Below the pieces are notes generated by a model, which saw only the letters and a program-made list of their open reading frames with translations, was not told the DNA's origin and made no database searches. Shown here one piece after another: positions 16,993 through 25,976 of a DNA stretch of 64,000 nt (the first letter of the stretch is position 1; every line of letters begins with the position of its first letter). Location: NCBI GenBank assembly GCA_937922675.1, contig CALAJN010000008.1, forward strand, positions 62,001 to 126,000, read 5' to 3'. Source of the stretch: an uncultured Granulosicoccaceae bacterium. Its GTDB lineage: Bacteria > Pseudomonadota > Gammaproteobacteria > Granulosicoccales > Granulosicoccaceae. A program made the position numbers and the translations under genes.

Positions 16993-17910
16993 ATGACGCA
17001 CTCCGGTGTTGTCTCCATAGCTGGGCGTCCTAACGTCGGCAAGTCCACGTTGCTTAATCGTTTCGTCGGTCAGAAGCTCAGTATCACGGCGCACAAGCCA
17101 CAGACTACGCGTCACAGTCTTCTGGGTATTCGTACCGTGGGTGATGTTCAGGTTGCCTTTGTCGATACGCCTGGCATTCATGTGGGGGCGCGCCAGCGCC
17201 TGAACCAGGTACTCAATCGCACCGCCTCCAATGCGGTACATGGGGTGGATCTTGCTCTGTTGCTGGTACAGGCACCGGTGTTCAATGATGATGATCAACG
17301 TGCCTGGGATGTTGTGGTGGGGGCCGAGGTGCCTTTTCTGCTCGTCGTCAACAAGGTCGACACTCTGCGCCGCAAGACCGAACTGTTGCCCTATCTCGAG
17401 TCCTTGCCAAAACACGAACGCCTGCTCGACACGCACCTGGTCTCGGCTTTGAAAGGTGAGGGCGTCGACGATTTGCTCGGCGCGATCAATAAACACATAC
17501 CCGAAGGCGAGTGGCGTTATGACGCAGACGAACTGACCGATCGCTCAGCGCGATTTCTAGCCTCCGAGGCAGTGCGCGAACAGCTGACGCGACTGCTTTC
17601 GGCAGAGCTTCCCTACGCCTTGTCGGTCGAGATCGAGAGCTACGAGGACACCGAGGCCCGCGGTGGTGTGCCACTGACGCGCATCGGTGCTGTGGTCTGG
17701 GTCGACAAGGCCAGCCAAAAGGGCATCGTGATCGGCAAGGGAGGTGAACGTCTCAAGGAGGTGGGCAGGCGCTCGCGTGAGGCGCTCGAGTCGCTGCTTG
17801 ACCGACGTGTGTTCATCGAGATCTGGGTGCGTGTGAAAGAGGGTTGGGCCGATGACGAGCGTGCCTTGCACAGCCTCGGCTATGACATGCCGCAACGTAT
17901 ACGCGACTAG
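16993..17910 (+). CDS. era: GTPase Era
   Basis: Essential GTPase that binds the 3' end of 16S rRNA during 30S assembly. The protein has 305 residues (E. coli 301). G1 GRPNVGKST, G2 region QTTRHS, G3 DTPGIH, G4 NKVD and G5 SALKGEG are present. The C-terminal KH domain is marked by KGIVIGKGGERLKEVGRRSR. It sits in the conserved order rnc-era-recO, with a 101-base gap after rnc that may hold its own promoter. Confidence 0.97.
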   Translation: MTHSGVVSIAGRPNVGKSTLLNRFVGQKLSITAHKPQTTRHSLLGIRTVGDVQVAFVDTPGIHVGARQRLNQVLNRTASNAVHGVDLALLLVQAPVFNDDDQRAWDVVVGAEVPFLLVVNKVDTLRRKTELLPYLESLPKHERLLDTHLVSALKGEGVDDLLGAINKHIPEGEWRYDADELTDRSARFLASEAVREQLTRLLSAELPYALSVEIESYEDTEARGGVPLTRIGAVVWVDKASQKGIVIGKGGERLKEVGRRSREALESLLDRRVFIEIWVRVKEGWADDERALHSLGYDMPQRIRD

Positions 17911-17934
17911 CGCCGGGCTATTGGAAGCGCAAGC

Positions 17935-18735
17935 ATGAGTGAGGCAATAGAGTTACAGCCCACGTGGCTTTTGCACTGTCAGTCCTACCGCGATACCAGT
18001 TTGATCATCGATGTGTTCACGATAGGTCACGGTCGGGTTGCCGTCATGGCACGCAGTGCGCGCGCAGCGCGTCCTGCCATCCGAGAGCTCTACCAGCCCT
18101 TTCGCCCCTTGTTGCTCTCCTGGGTAGGCAGGGGTGACTTGAAGACACTCACAGGTATCGAGGCAGCAGGACAACCGCTGATACTTGCCCCCAAACCGCA
18201 AGCCTGTGCCTATTATCTGAGCGAGCTGGTGTTGCGCTTGTGTTCCAAGGGGCAGGCACAGGCCGAGTTGTTTGCGCTCTACGGGCTTGCCTTGTCTCAA
18301 CTTGCAGAGGATGTGGAGATCGAAATCGTGTTGCGGCGCTTTGAGTTGCAGCTACTCGAATCTTTGGGTGTCTTGCCGGATTTTGCGCACGCGACACGTG
18401 ATGAGCAGACGGTCGATCCAGATCTTCGCTATCGCTTTCATCCTGCCAACGCGCTCGCCGTGCCGCTGCATGATGCGGAACTGCCCTCATTGTTGAAACC
18501 GCTAAAGGGCGGTGCAGAAGCTGAAGGCGCAGAGCGATGGCATGCGGACGGAGTCACTACTGACGAGGGTGTTGAGATATCCGGGCGTAGTCTCCTTGCG
18601 CTTGCGGCGATGGACCTTGACGAACTTCAGGTGCGTAACGAGGTACGTCCCTTGATGAAGCGTTTGCTACGCCTGCAGCTGGGCGACAGGCCGTTGAACA
18701 GTCGACGCCTGTTTGAGACTTTGGCTCGCTCATGA
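17935..18735 (+). CDS. recO: DNA repair protein RecO
   Basis: RecFOR-pathway mediator that displaces SSB and anneals strands. The 266 residues open with the OB-fold region (TWLLHCQSYRDTSLIIDVFT, then GRVAVMARSARA) and continue with the helical zinc-type domain (QACAYYLSELVLRLC). E. coli RecO has 242 residues. It follows era by 24 bases. Its TGA overlaps the ATG of the next gene; pdxJ, the usual neighbour in E. coli, is absent. Confidence 0.92.
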   Translation: MSEAIELQPTWLLHCQSYRDTSLIIDVFTIGHGRVAVMARSARAARPAIRELYQPFRPLLLSWVGRGDLKTLTGIEAAGQPLILAPKPQACAYYLSELVLRLCSKGQAQAELFALYGLALSQLAEDVEIEIVLRRFELQLLESLGVLPDFAHATRDEQTVDPDLRYRFHPANALAVPLHDAELPSLLKPLKGGAEAEGAERWHADGVTTDEGVEISGRSLLALAAMDLDELQVRNEVRPLMKRLLRLQLGDRPLNSRRLFETLARS

Positions 18736-19592
18736 CAGCGATAGAAGTCTCCGAGATTGTGGCGGCACTGGCCGTTGCCGAACCTCGCGCCAAGGCACAC
18801 GCGGCGATAGCACTCGCGTCGCGCGCACAGGCCCTGTCAGCCGCCGGTCAGCCCGTTGTGGTTGGGGTGAACACGTCGGTGCCCACCAACCCCGGGCGGC
18901 CTGACAAACCTGAGCTGGTTAACCCCTCCTCGTTGGCGCGACGTGGACTCGGAAGTCAGGCGGGGCGTGTCGCCTTGCTGCATTCGCTTGCGCATATTGA
19001 ATTCAATGCGATTGATCTTGCGCTTGACGCTGTGGCGCGTTTTCGCGGTCAGCCAGCGGGATACGATTCCGATTGGCTGCGGGTTGCCGGTGACGAGGGG
19101 CAGCACTTTTTATTGGTTGCGGATCGGCTGGAGGTGCTCGGAAGCTTTTATGGCGCGTTGCCTGCCCACGACGGTCTCTGGACCATGGCCCGGCGTACCG
19201 AACATGACGTGCTGGTGCGCATGGCGCTGGTACCACGAATACTCGAGGCTCGGGGTCTTGATGTGGCGCCGCCGATGATTGAGCGATTGGAGAATGCTGG
19301 AGACTCCGAGAGCGCAGCTATTCTGCAGCGTATCTATACCGACGAGATCACGCATGTGGCGGTCGGAAACCGTTGGTTTCGGTCTGTGTGCGAGCAGCGC
19401 AATCTGGACGGCGCTGACGTCTTTCGTGATCTTTTGCGCGGCGGTCACAGCGTTTGGCTGCGTGGGCCGTATAACGATGCTGCGCGATTGCAAGCAGGCT
19501 TCGATCCGGCAGAGCTTGCCCTGATCAGGGAAATGGAGGCTGAGTACAGATCAGCCCAGGCTGCCAATCACGGTGTAGATACGTCGGGATAG
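18732..19592 (+). CDS. Ferritin-like domain protein (DUF455)
   Basis: A 286-residue predicted four-helix di-iron protein of the DUF455 family. Candidate metal ligands stand in the expected helices: HSLAHIEFNAIDLALDA, AGDEGQHFLLV, RTEHDVLVRM and YTDEITHVAVGNRWF. The N-terminal region GRPDKPELVNPSSLARR is characteristic of the family. The reaction is not known; related di-iron proteins hydroxylate or oxidise substrates. It overlaps recO by 4 bases, suggesting coupling, and its 3' end overlaps the convergent lpxH by 25 bases. Confidence 0.82.
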   Translation: MTAIEVSEIVAALAVAEPRAKAHAAIALASRAQALSAAGQPVVVGVNTSVPTNPGRPDKPELVNPSSLARRGLGSQAGRVALLHSLAHIEFNAIDLALDAVARFRGQPAGYDSDWLRVAGDEGQHFLLVADRLEVLGSFYGALPAHDGLWTMARRTEHDVLVRMALVPRILEARGLDVAPPMIERLENAGDSESAAILQRIYTDEITHVAVGNRWFRSVCEQRNLDGADVFRDLLRGGHSVWLRGPYNDAARLQAGFDPAELALIREMEAEYRSAQAANHGVDTSG

Positions 19593-20350
19593 GGAACAAG
19601 CCGCAGACCATTATCTGCATCGTGTACAGCTACTTGTGTACCGTCGGCGTGCCAGTCTCCTAGCACAACTCTGCGCGAACCCTCTGGTGTGTTGCTCGCG
19701 GCAGGTTGATGATCAGCAGGGCGGTGGGTGTGTCCGTGCACCAGGGTCATCACTCGACACGCGTGTAGCGTCTCGCGGACGGCCTGGTCGGCTACGTCGA
19801 GGATTGTGCTCGCTTTGCCCTGCATCGCATCGCGGCTTCCGTCACGCATCTGCTGCGCTATTGCGTCCCGTTCGGCGAGTGGCCGGGCCAGAAAATCCTG
19901 CTGCCAGGCGTCGCCGCGCAGAGTGTGTCTAAGGCCAAGGTAGGGGGTGTCGTCAGTGCACAAGGTATCTCCGTGCATGAGCAGGCAGGCATCAACTTCG
20001 GCCGTACCGTTTTCGTCTACAGGCAGCCCGGTAGTCAGGTCGATCAGCAAGAGGTCTGCTGAGTGCACAGTGACACCTGTTCGCTCGGCAAAGCCTGTAC
20101 CGAGCAGAAAATCACGATTGCCATGCATCAGATGGACATCGGTGCCGGTTGCGCAGAGCTCTGTGAGCGCAGTCATGGCTGGCTCGAAATCGGTGAAAGG
20201 GTTGTCGTCACCGATCCAGACATCGAACAGATCACCCAGGATCCACAGTACGTCGAACTCACGAGCCTGAGCGAAATAACGCGCAGCCAGCGCGCTCACC
20301 TCGGGCGCGCTCTTGTGAAGATGCAGGTCGGCGATGAAGCCAGTGCTCAC
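19568..20350 (-). CDS. lpxH: UDP-2,3-diacylglucosamine diphosphatase LpxH
   Basis: Fourth enzyme of lipid A synthesis, hydrolysing UDP-2,3-diacylglucosamine to lipid X. The 260 residues carry the calcineurin-type metal motifs in order: FIADLHLH, ILGDLFDVWIGDD, HGNRDFLLG, LLMHGDTLCTDD and LVHGHTHRPAD. E. coli LpxH has 240 residues. It lies downstream of ppiB on the same strand; ppiB-lpxH is conserved. Presence of lpxH shows a lipopolysaccharide-bearing outer membrane. Confidence 0.95.
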   Translation of the reverse strand: MSTGFIADLHLHKSAPEVSALAARYFAQAREFDVLWILGDLFDVWIGDDNPFTDFEPAMTALTELCATGTDVHLMHGNRDFLLGTGFAERTGVTVHSADLLLIDLTTGLPVDENGTAEVDACLLMHGDTLCTDDTPYLGLRHTLRGDAWQQDFLARPLAERDAIAQQMRDGSRDAMQGKASTILDVADQAVRETLHACRVMTLVHGHTHRPADHQPAASNTPEGSRRVVLGDWHADGTQVAVHDADNGLRLVPYPDVSTP

Positions 20351-20421
20351 ACGACAATACTCACGGACCGATGCTCACGGGTATGAATCGCCCTTTATAT
20401 GCGCCCGCTGCCTTGTGGCCG

Positions 20422-20919
20422 TCAGTCAGTGACTACGATGCTCTCGATCATGACCGGCTCGCTAGGGACATCGCCATGCGGACCATGCTGCCCTGTCTCG
20501 ACACCGGAAATCTTCTTGATCACGTCATCACCAGCGACTGTTGTGCCGAAAACAGCGTAGCCAAAGCCACTGTCAGAGGTGTCGCGGTGATCGAGAAAGT
20601 CATTGCTGATCAGGTTGATGAAGAATTGCGAGCTCGCCGAGTGCGGCGCGCTGGTGCGTGCCATGGCGATACTGCCCGCTGTGTTCTTCAAGCCGTTGGC
20701 CGCTTCGTTCTTGATGGTGTCGCGAGTGGGCTTCTGATTCATGTCAGCGGTGAAGCCGCCACCCTGGATCATGAAGTTGGGGATTACCCGATGAAAAATC
20801 GTCTGATCGTAGTGGCCATCATCAGCGTAGCGCTTGAAATTGGCACAGGTCTCAGGCGCCGCTTGGGCGTCCAGTTCCAGCTCGATGACACCGTGCGATG
20901 TCGTAATAGTGGCTTTCAT
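20422..20919 (-). CDS. ppiB: Cytoplasmic peptidyl-prolyl isomerase B
   Basis: Cyclophilin-type prolyl isomerase of 165 residues (E. coli PpiB 164) without a signal peptide. Active-site segments are intact: FHRVIPNFMIQGGGF, GSIAMARTSAPHSASSQFFINL, and the GYAVFGTTVAGDDVI strand. It begins 3 bases after the stop of the periplasmic paralogue, and lpxH follows. Confidence 0.95.
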   Translation of the reverse strand: MKATITTSHGVIELELDAQAAPETCANFKRYADDGHYDQTIFHRVIPNFMIQGGGFTADMNQKPTRDTIKNEAANGLKNTAGSIAMARTSAPHSASSQFFINLISNDFLDHRDTSDSGFGYAVFGTTVAGDDVIKKISGVETGQHGPHGDVPSEPVMIESIVVTD

Positions 20920-20922
20920 GTC

Positions 20923-21729
20923 TTAGTTGGTCGCTGCAGCGCTAGCTTGTGATCCGTCCTCGAGGCGGGTCTCGGCAGGATCGGTCACGATGTCGGTTGC
21001 GGGTGCCACCGCTGGTAGCAGGCGCTTTACCGACATGATGATGATAGGTTCCTTGGGCGCATCGCGGCTGAAGGGGCCGCCCCGACCCGTTACCGCTTCT
21101 GATATTCGATCTACAACGTCAAAACCATCGACAACCCGGCCAAACACGGCGTAACCCCAACCACGAGCTGACGGATCCGTGTGATCGAGGTTGCGATTGT
21201 CAACGGTGTTTATAAAGAACTGTGAGGTTGCCGAGTGCGGTTCGTTAGTACGCGCCATGGCAATTGAGTAGGCGCGGTTGGACAGTCCATTGTCGGCCTC
21301 GTTGCGGATGGGCGAGCGTGTTTGCTTATGCATGTAACTCTCGGTATATCCGCCGCCCTGAATCATGAAGCCTTCGATCACGCGGTGGAACAGTGTGCCG
21401 TCGTAAAAGTCGTCGTCCACGTAGGTGAGAAAGTTTTCCACGGATACAGGTGCGCGCTGCTCGTCAAGTGCAAGCAGAATGCGTCCGTAGGAGGTATCGA
21501 GTTGGACGTCAGCCCCATCCTCGGCAAAGGTGGCTGGTGCCAAGAGCAACGCGGTTGCCGAGAGTGATGCGACGACGGCGCGGCGAATATGTTTGCCGGA
21601 CTGGAGAAAAAGGCGCTGCGCTGGAGCCAGATACGCGCCTGCCAGACTGGCTGAAGCGAACTCGGAGAACCGGCCAAGGAGCTGGCCTGGACCCTGTGTG
21701 CAAGGGCGATCGATAAACATGGAGGGCAT
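20923..21729 (-). CDS. ppiA: Exported peptidyl-prolyl isomerase (PpiA type)
   Basis: Cyclophilin of 268 residues with an export signal. The catalytic segments are FHRVIEGFMIQGGGY and SIAMARTNEPHSATSQFFINT. A typical signal peptide (RRAVVASLSATALLLAPATFA) begins only near residue 49. No ATG, GTG or TTG was found nearer to it, so either a long N-terminal extension precedes the signal or an unusual start is used. The C-terminal 40 residues after the cyclophilin fold (VAPATDIVTDPAETR) are extra. It is the first gene of ppiA-ppiB-lpxH, divergent from cysS. Confidence 0.88.
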   Translation of the reverse strand: MPSMFIDRPCTQGPGQLLGRFSEFASASLAGAYLAPAQRLFLQSGKHIRRAVVASLSATALLLAPATFAEDGADVQLDTSYGRILLALDEQRAPVSVENFLTYVDDDFYDGTLFHRVIEGFMIQGGGYTESYMHKQTRSPIRNEADNGLSNRAYSIAMARTNEPHSATSQFFINTVDNRNLDHTDPSARGWGYAVFGRVVDGFDVVDRISEAVTGRGGPFSRDAPKEPIIIMSVKRLLPAVAPATDIVTDPAETRLEDGSQASAAATN

Positions 21730-21832
21730 GGTTTTCTGCAGACACGGCTAGTTTAGCTGCTGAGACGAATTTGCCTCGAACTGAGTGCTGCGATATCCAT
21801 CAGGTAATTTGTCTTCGGCTACTCTATGCGAC

Positions 21833-23206
21833 ATGCAGATTCACAACACCATGACGCGCCAGCGCGAGACCTTCGAGCCACGTGAGCCTGGGCGCGTTGG
21901 TCTCTATGTATGCGGCATTACTGTCTACGACCACTGCCATATCGGGCATGCGCGAGCTCTGGTCGTCTATGACCTGCTGGTCCGTCACCTGCGGGCGAGC
22001 GGCTATGATGTGACCTACGTGAGAAACATCACTGATGTAGACGACAAGATCATTGACCGCGCAGCGCGTGAAGGGGTTTCGGCTGACGACATCAGTGAGC
22101 GGTTCATAACCTCCATGCATGAAGACGCCAAGGCGCTCGGCACCCTTGCGCCCACACACGAACCGCGCGCCATGGATTCGATTGAGGCGGCCGTTGTCTT
22201 GATCAAGCGCTTGATTGAATCTGGACACGCCTATGCGGGCGATAACGGCGACGTGTACTACTCAGTGAGCTCATTTTCCGAGTACGGAAAATTGTCTGGG
22301 CGCAAGCCTGCCGAGTTGCGTTCCGGTTTGCGTGTGGCTGTGGATGAACACAAGCGTGATCCTCTGGACTTTGTCATGTGGAAAGCGGCCAAGCCCAATG
22401 AGCCGCAGTGGCCATCGCCCTGGGGGCCGGGTCGACCCGGATGGCATATCGAGTGTTCAGCGATGTCTATATCGCTACTGGGCGAGACCTTTGACATTCA
22501 CGGCGGTGGGCTTGATCTTGAATTTCCGCATCATGAAAACGAGATCGCGCAGAGTGAAGCTGCCACAGGTCAGCAGTTTGCGCGCTACTGGATGCACAAC
22601 GGTCTGGTCCGGGTAGACGATGAGAAGATGTCCAAGTCGCTCGGCAACTTCACCACGATCCGTGACGTACTCGATCGCTATGACGGTGAGCAGATCAGGT
22701 CTTTCATTGCGTCGAGTCACTACCGCAGCCCGCTCAACTATTCCGATGCCCAGCTGGATGCGGCCGGTGCGGCCTTGCGTCGACTCTACAACGCGCTGCG
22801 CGGACAACAGCTCGACAGCAACGAGCTCGACACCGAGGCGGTGGCAAGGTTTGATGCCGCAATGGACGATGATCTGAACACGCCTGAGGCCATGGCAGTT
22901 TTGCACGAGCTCGCCGGCAGGCTGAATGTTGCCTCAAGAAGTGGTGGTGCCGATGCTGACAAGTTGGCCGCGACGCTCCGACACCTCGGTGCAAGGCTTG
23001 GGTTGTTGCAACGAGATCCCGATCTTGTTTTGCAGGGTGAGACCAGCCTGCCCGCCGAGCGTATCGGCGCCTTGATTGCCGAGCGTGCGCAAGCGCGCAC
23101 AGCAAAGAACTTTGCACGTAGCGATGAAATCAGGGACGAGCTTGCTGCCGCTGGAATCGCACTTGAGGACGCAGGCGGCAAGACCACCTGGCGACGCGAA
23201 GGCTGA
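21833..23206 (+). CDS. cysS: Cysteinyl-tRNA synthetase
   Basis: Class I synthetase of 457 residues from [14 protein letters not shown] (E. coli 461). The zinc ligand in YVCGITVYD, the HIGH motif (CHIGHAR), the second zinc site ([14 protein letters not shown]) and KMSKS (EKMSKSLGN) are all present. An earlier in-frame ATG at 21785 adds 16 unconserved residues. The divergent arrangement with the cyclophilin/lpxH operon matches E. coli. Confidence 0.96.
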   Translation: MQIHNTMTRQRETFEPREPGRVGLYVCGITVYDHCHIGHARALVVYDLLVRHLRASGYDVTYVRNITDVDDKIIDRAAREGVSADDISERFITSMHEDAKALGTLAPTHEPRAMDSIEAAVVLIKRLIESGHAYAGDNGDVYYSVSSFSEYGKLSGRKPAELRSGLRVAVDEHKRDPLDFVMWKAAKPNEPQWPSPWGPGRPGWHIECSAMSISLLGETFDIHGGGLDLEFPHHENEIAQSEAATGQQFARYWMHNGLVRVDDEKMSKSLGNFTTIRDVLDRYDGEQIRSFIASSHYRSPLNYSDAQLDAAGAALRRLYNALRGQQLDSNELDTEAVARFDAAMDDDLNTPEAMAVLHELAGRLNVASRSGGADADKLAATLRHLGARLGLLQRDPDLVLQGETSLPAERIGALIAERAQARTAKNFARSDEIRDELAAAGIALEDAGGKTTWRREG

Positions 23207-23275
23207 CTGGCTGCTTGTGGTCAGTAGGCTCACCTGCGCGTATGATCAACACTCAAGAGTCCTCGCTGTACCTGC

Positions 23276-23980
23276 GTGAAAAAAATCCCATCAGTTGAGT
23301 CCCTGCGTGCTGCCAGACCGGAAGCAGCCTCTGCAGAGGCTGCTCCCAAGAGTGTGGGTGACGTTGCCAGTAGTCCTGCCAGTGACGTTACTGGCGATGG
23401 AGCGGACGATGCTGCAAGCGAGGCTGATGGCCCAAGTAATCTGAAGGCTGCGGGAGCCGTTGCAGGCGCTTCTGTGCGAAAGCGCAAAGCCGGCCCATCG
23501 CCGAGCAAGCAGCGACAGCGCCTTCGCTATGCTCGCGAGCGTACGGTACAGGCCTTGTACCAGTGGGATGTTGGTAACTCGTCGTCGAGTGAGGTGCTTC
23601 GGTACTTCATCGATCAGCAGGACATGAGCCGAGCAGATCCGGATTATTTCCGGGCAGCCTTTCAAGGTGTTACCCATGATCCGGTGCCGCTCGATGGCCT
23701 GATCTCCCCGCTTCTTGATCGTGGCTTTGATGAGCTTGACCCGGTGGAGCGCGCCATTCTGCGGTTAGCGGCATGGGAGCTCAGCCAACAACTCGCGACG
23801 CCGGTACGAGTGGTGATCAACGAGGCCGTCGAGGTGGCCAAGCGCTTCGGTGCCGAGCAGGGGTACCGCTTTATCAATGGGGTGCTCGATGCCTTGGGGC
23901 GGCAGCTGAGGCCACATGAACAGCCAGACGAACGGCCGCAGGAGCCGGCTGGCCCAACCGAGTCAAAAGAGCGTGACTGA
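23276..23980 (+). CDS. nusB: Transcription antitermination factor NusB with an N-terminal extension
   Basis: NusB binds boxA RNA with S10 in rRNA antitermination. The NusB fold starts near residue 79 (QRLRYARERTVQALYQWDV) and includes ELDPVERAILRLAAWEL, RVVINEAVEVAKRFG and FINGVLDALGRQL. Before it lie about 75 Ala/Ser/Asp-rich residues with no known domain. The GTG at 23276 has a weak ribosome binding site; a GTG at 23474 would give a 168-residue protein of normal size. A Pro/Glu-rich tail ends the protein. The gene stands between cysS and pgpA; thiL, usually between nusB and pgpA, is missing. Confidence 0.88.
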   Translation: MKKIPSVESLRAARPEAASAEAAPKSVGDVASSPASDVTGDGADDAASEADGPSNLKAAGAVAGASVRKRKAGPSPSKQRQRLRYARERTVQALYQWDVGNSSSSEVLRYFIDQQDMSRADPDYFRAAFQGVTHDPVPLDGLISPLLDRGFDELDPVERAILRLAAWELSQQLATPVRVVINEAVEVAKRFGAEQGYRFINGVLDALGRQLRPHEQPDERPQEPAGPTESKERD

Positions 23981-24473
23981 GCCGCAGACCAAGACAGCGG
24001 TTGAGCGTGTCGACCTTGCGCTGTTGGCGACTCCTGCAGGATTTCTAGCGCTTGGAGCAGGGGCCGGCCTGTCGCCGCGCGCGCCCGGTACGGTCGGCAC
24101 GCTGCTCGGTATTCCACTGGTATTGGTCATGCCGGAGCAGCTTGGCCCGTACCTCGGCGTGCTGCTCGTTTTGAGTCTTGTAGGCGTTTGGTGTTGCAGC
24201 GTGTGTGCGCGCATGCTCGCGGTGCACGATCATCCCGGCATCGTGTGGGATGAAATTGTTGGCTACGCGGTCACCATGATCGGTGCGCCGAGTGGCGTTC
24301 TGCCGCTCGTACTGGGGTTTGTCTTGTTTCGCCTCTTCGATATTCTGAAACCGTGGCCAATCAGTGTCATCGACCGCCGCGTCGGCGGTGGGCTAGGGAT
24401 CATGGCGGATGATCTGGTGGCTGGCGTGTTGGCCGCGGTCTGTTTGCAGAGCGTCTGGCTTTTTATCGCCTAG
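23916..24473 (+). CDS. pgpA: Phosphatidylglycerophosphatase A
   Basis: Inner-membrane phosphatase converting phosphatidylglycerophosphate to phosphatidylglycerol, the step after PgsA (encoded at 30.6 kb). The protein has 185 residues from ATG 23916, where GAGG stands 5 bases upstream; a GTG at 23973 gives 166 residues. It shows LSPRAPGTVGTLLGIPL, the catalytic region WDEIVGYAVTM, and FRLFDILKPWPISVIDRRVGGGLGIMADD in family order. It overlaps the nusB end. Confidence 0.93.
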   Translation: MNSQTNGRRSRLAQPSQKSVTEPQTKTAVERVDLALLATPAGFLALGAGAGLSPRAPGTVGTLLGIPLVLVMPEQLGPYLGVLLVLSLVGVWCCSVCARMLAVHDHPGIVWDEIVGYAVTMIGAPSGVLPLVLGFVLFRLFDILKPWPISVIDRRVGGGLGIMADDLVAGVLAAVCLQSVWLFIA

Positions 24474-24478
24474 ACGGC

Positions 24479-25129
24479 CTAGGGTATCGCCAGGCCACAG
24501 TCACGCAGGCGCGCCGCGAGACGGATCAAAGGCAGGCCGACCAATGCGGTAGGGTCCTCGCTGCGGATGTGTTCAAACAGGGCAATGCCCAGGGATTCAA
24601 CCCTGAAGGCCCCTGCGCAATCGAGCACATCATCACGCGCGACGTAGCGATCGATTTCGGCAGGACTCAATTGCCGCAGTCGAACGTGCGTCACATCCAC
24701 ATCGACAGTGCTTGTGAGGCCTCGAGGTAACCTGTCATCCAGCACCACCAGCGAGGTTACAAAGGTGACATCGCGCCCTGACAAGGCGAGTAGCTGCTCA
24801 ACAGCCGCATCCACCGTTCCGGGTTTGCCGAGGCGTTGCAGTGGCGCTCCGCTGATCAAGTGGTCCCGAGGAGCCGCCAGGGCCGCCGACTGATCAGACG
24901 CGACAAGCAGGCGTCCGGGGGCCTGTTCCCGGGCGGCACGTGCCTTGGCGAGGCCGAGTCGGACCACCAGATCCTGCACCGGTTCATCGGGGGCGGCCGT
25001 CTCGTCAACCTCCGGGGCGAGCGTGTCGAAGGTGATCCCCAACTGGCGCAGCAGCGTGGCTCGGTGACGCGAGCCGGAGGCAAGGGTCACGTGCACGTCA
25101 TTTAAGCGTTCTGGGGTGTTGCGTGGCAT
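24479..25129 (-). CDS. Maf-family nucleoside triphosphate pyrophosphatase (YceF type)
   Basis: House-cleaning pyrophosphatase for modified nucleotides. From ATG 25129 the protein has 216 residues, beginning MPRNTPERLNDVHVTLASGSRHRATLLRQLG; upstream in-frame codons lie over yceD and are unlikely. The Maf signatures are SGSRHRATLL, APEVDET and ASDQSA. The C-terminal DPTALVGLPLIRLAARL matches family ends. It is divergent from yceD with 27 bases between starts, a conserved arrangement. Confidence 0.88.
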   Translation of the reverse strand: MPRNTPERLNDVHVTLASGSRHRATLLRQLGITFDTLAPEVDETAAPDEPVQDLVVRLGLAKARAAREQAPGRLLVASDQSAALAAPRDHLISGAPLQRLGKPGTVDAAVEQLLALSGRDVTFVTSLVVLDDRLPRGLTSTVDVDVTHVRLRQLSPAEIDRYVARDDVLDCAGAFRVESLGIALFEHIRSEDPTALVGLPLIRLAARLRDCGLAIP

Positions 25130-25156
25130 CGGACGGTTCGCTATCCTTGACCGGCT

Positions 25157-25684
25157 ATGGCCAAGCCACTTCCCAGCCGGTTCAATCCGGATTTGATGGC
25201 TCGGGACGGTACTCGCTATTCGGCGACTGTACCGCTCGTGCAGTTCAAGAGGTTTGTGCCTATCCTCGCATCGTTGGAGGGTGACGTGCACGCAACGGCT
25301 GTATTTTCCCGCCGCAAAGACCATATTGTGGTCAGCGGTGAGCTTGCAGCGGGAGTCAGTGTTCAGTGCCAGCGCTGCCTCGATGTGTTTGTTCTACCGA
25401 TTGAATCGCGTTATGAGTTGGTGTTTGTCGATTCGGAAGCGGCTGCGCGAGCGCTACCGGATGATTTTGATCCGGTGATCACTGACGATAAAGGCCACAT
25501 TCATGTAGTGGATCTGCTCGAAGACGAGCTGATCTTGCAAGTCCCGCTGGTCACCCGACATCCGGACGGCCAGTGTGTCGCCGCCCAACGGAGCTTTGGT
25601 GATATCGCCCCGCAGGAGGCAGAGCCCGGCAAAGACAAAAAACAACGTCCCTTCGACGTTCTCAAGAACTTGAACCTGCATTGA
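25157..25684 (+). CDS. yceD: YceD/DUF177 23S rRNA accumulation protein
   Basis: A 175-residue DUF177 protein needed for normal 23S rRNA levels in E. coli, co-transcribed with rpmF. The core [21 protein letters not shown] and [18 protein letters not shown] is typical; the distal CVAAQRS lacks the second Cys pair seen in some members. It precedes rpmF by 43 bases, the standard order. Confidence 0.9.
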   Translation: MAKPLPSRFNPDLMARDGTRYSATVPLVQFKRFVPILASLEGDVHATAVFSRRKDHIVVSGELAAGVSVQCQRCLDVFVLPIESRYELVFVDSEAAARALPDDFDPVITDDKGHIHVVDLLEDELILQVPLVTRHPDGQCVAAQRSFGDIAPQEAEPGKDKKQRPFDVLKNLNLH

Positions 25685-25727
25685 TTGCAGGCCACTTTTA
25701 ATCTGCTCAGTACTGACCGCAAATCTC

Positions 25728-25925
25728 ATGGCCGTACAAAAAAGCCGCAAGACCCCCTCACGTCGTGGCATGCGTCGCTCGCATGACTCACTCTCCGGCC
25801 CGACGCTCTCCACCGATCCGACGACCGGAGAGATGCATCGCCGTCATCAGATCACCGCCGATGGTTTCTACCGCGGCAAGCAGGTGATTGCCGAGCCGAT
25901 GGTTGACGAGGACGACGACGAGTAA
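25728..25925 (+). CDS. rpmF: 50S ribosomal protein L32
   Basis: Sixty-five residues starting [20 protein letters not shown], the invariant L32 N-terminus, followed by [20 protein letters not shown]. The acidic tail (VDEDDDE) makes it slightly longer than E. coli L32 (57). No zinc cysteines are present, so it is the C-minus form. It sits between yceD and plsX as usual. Confidence 0.97.
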   Translation: MAVQKSRKTPSRRGMRRSHDSLSGPTLSTDPTTGEMHRRHQITADGFYRGKQVIAEPMVDEDDDE

Positions 25926-25976
25926 GCGGCCGAGTAAACGGCACGGTTAGCCAGTGACCTTTAGCCAAGCCTCGCG

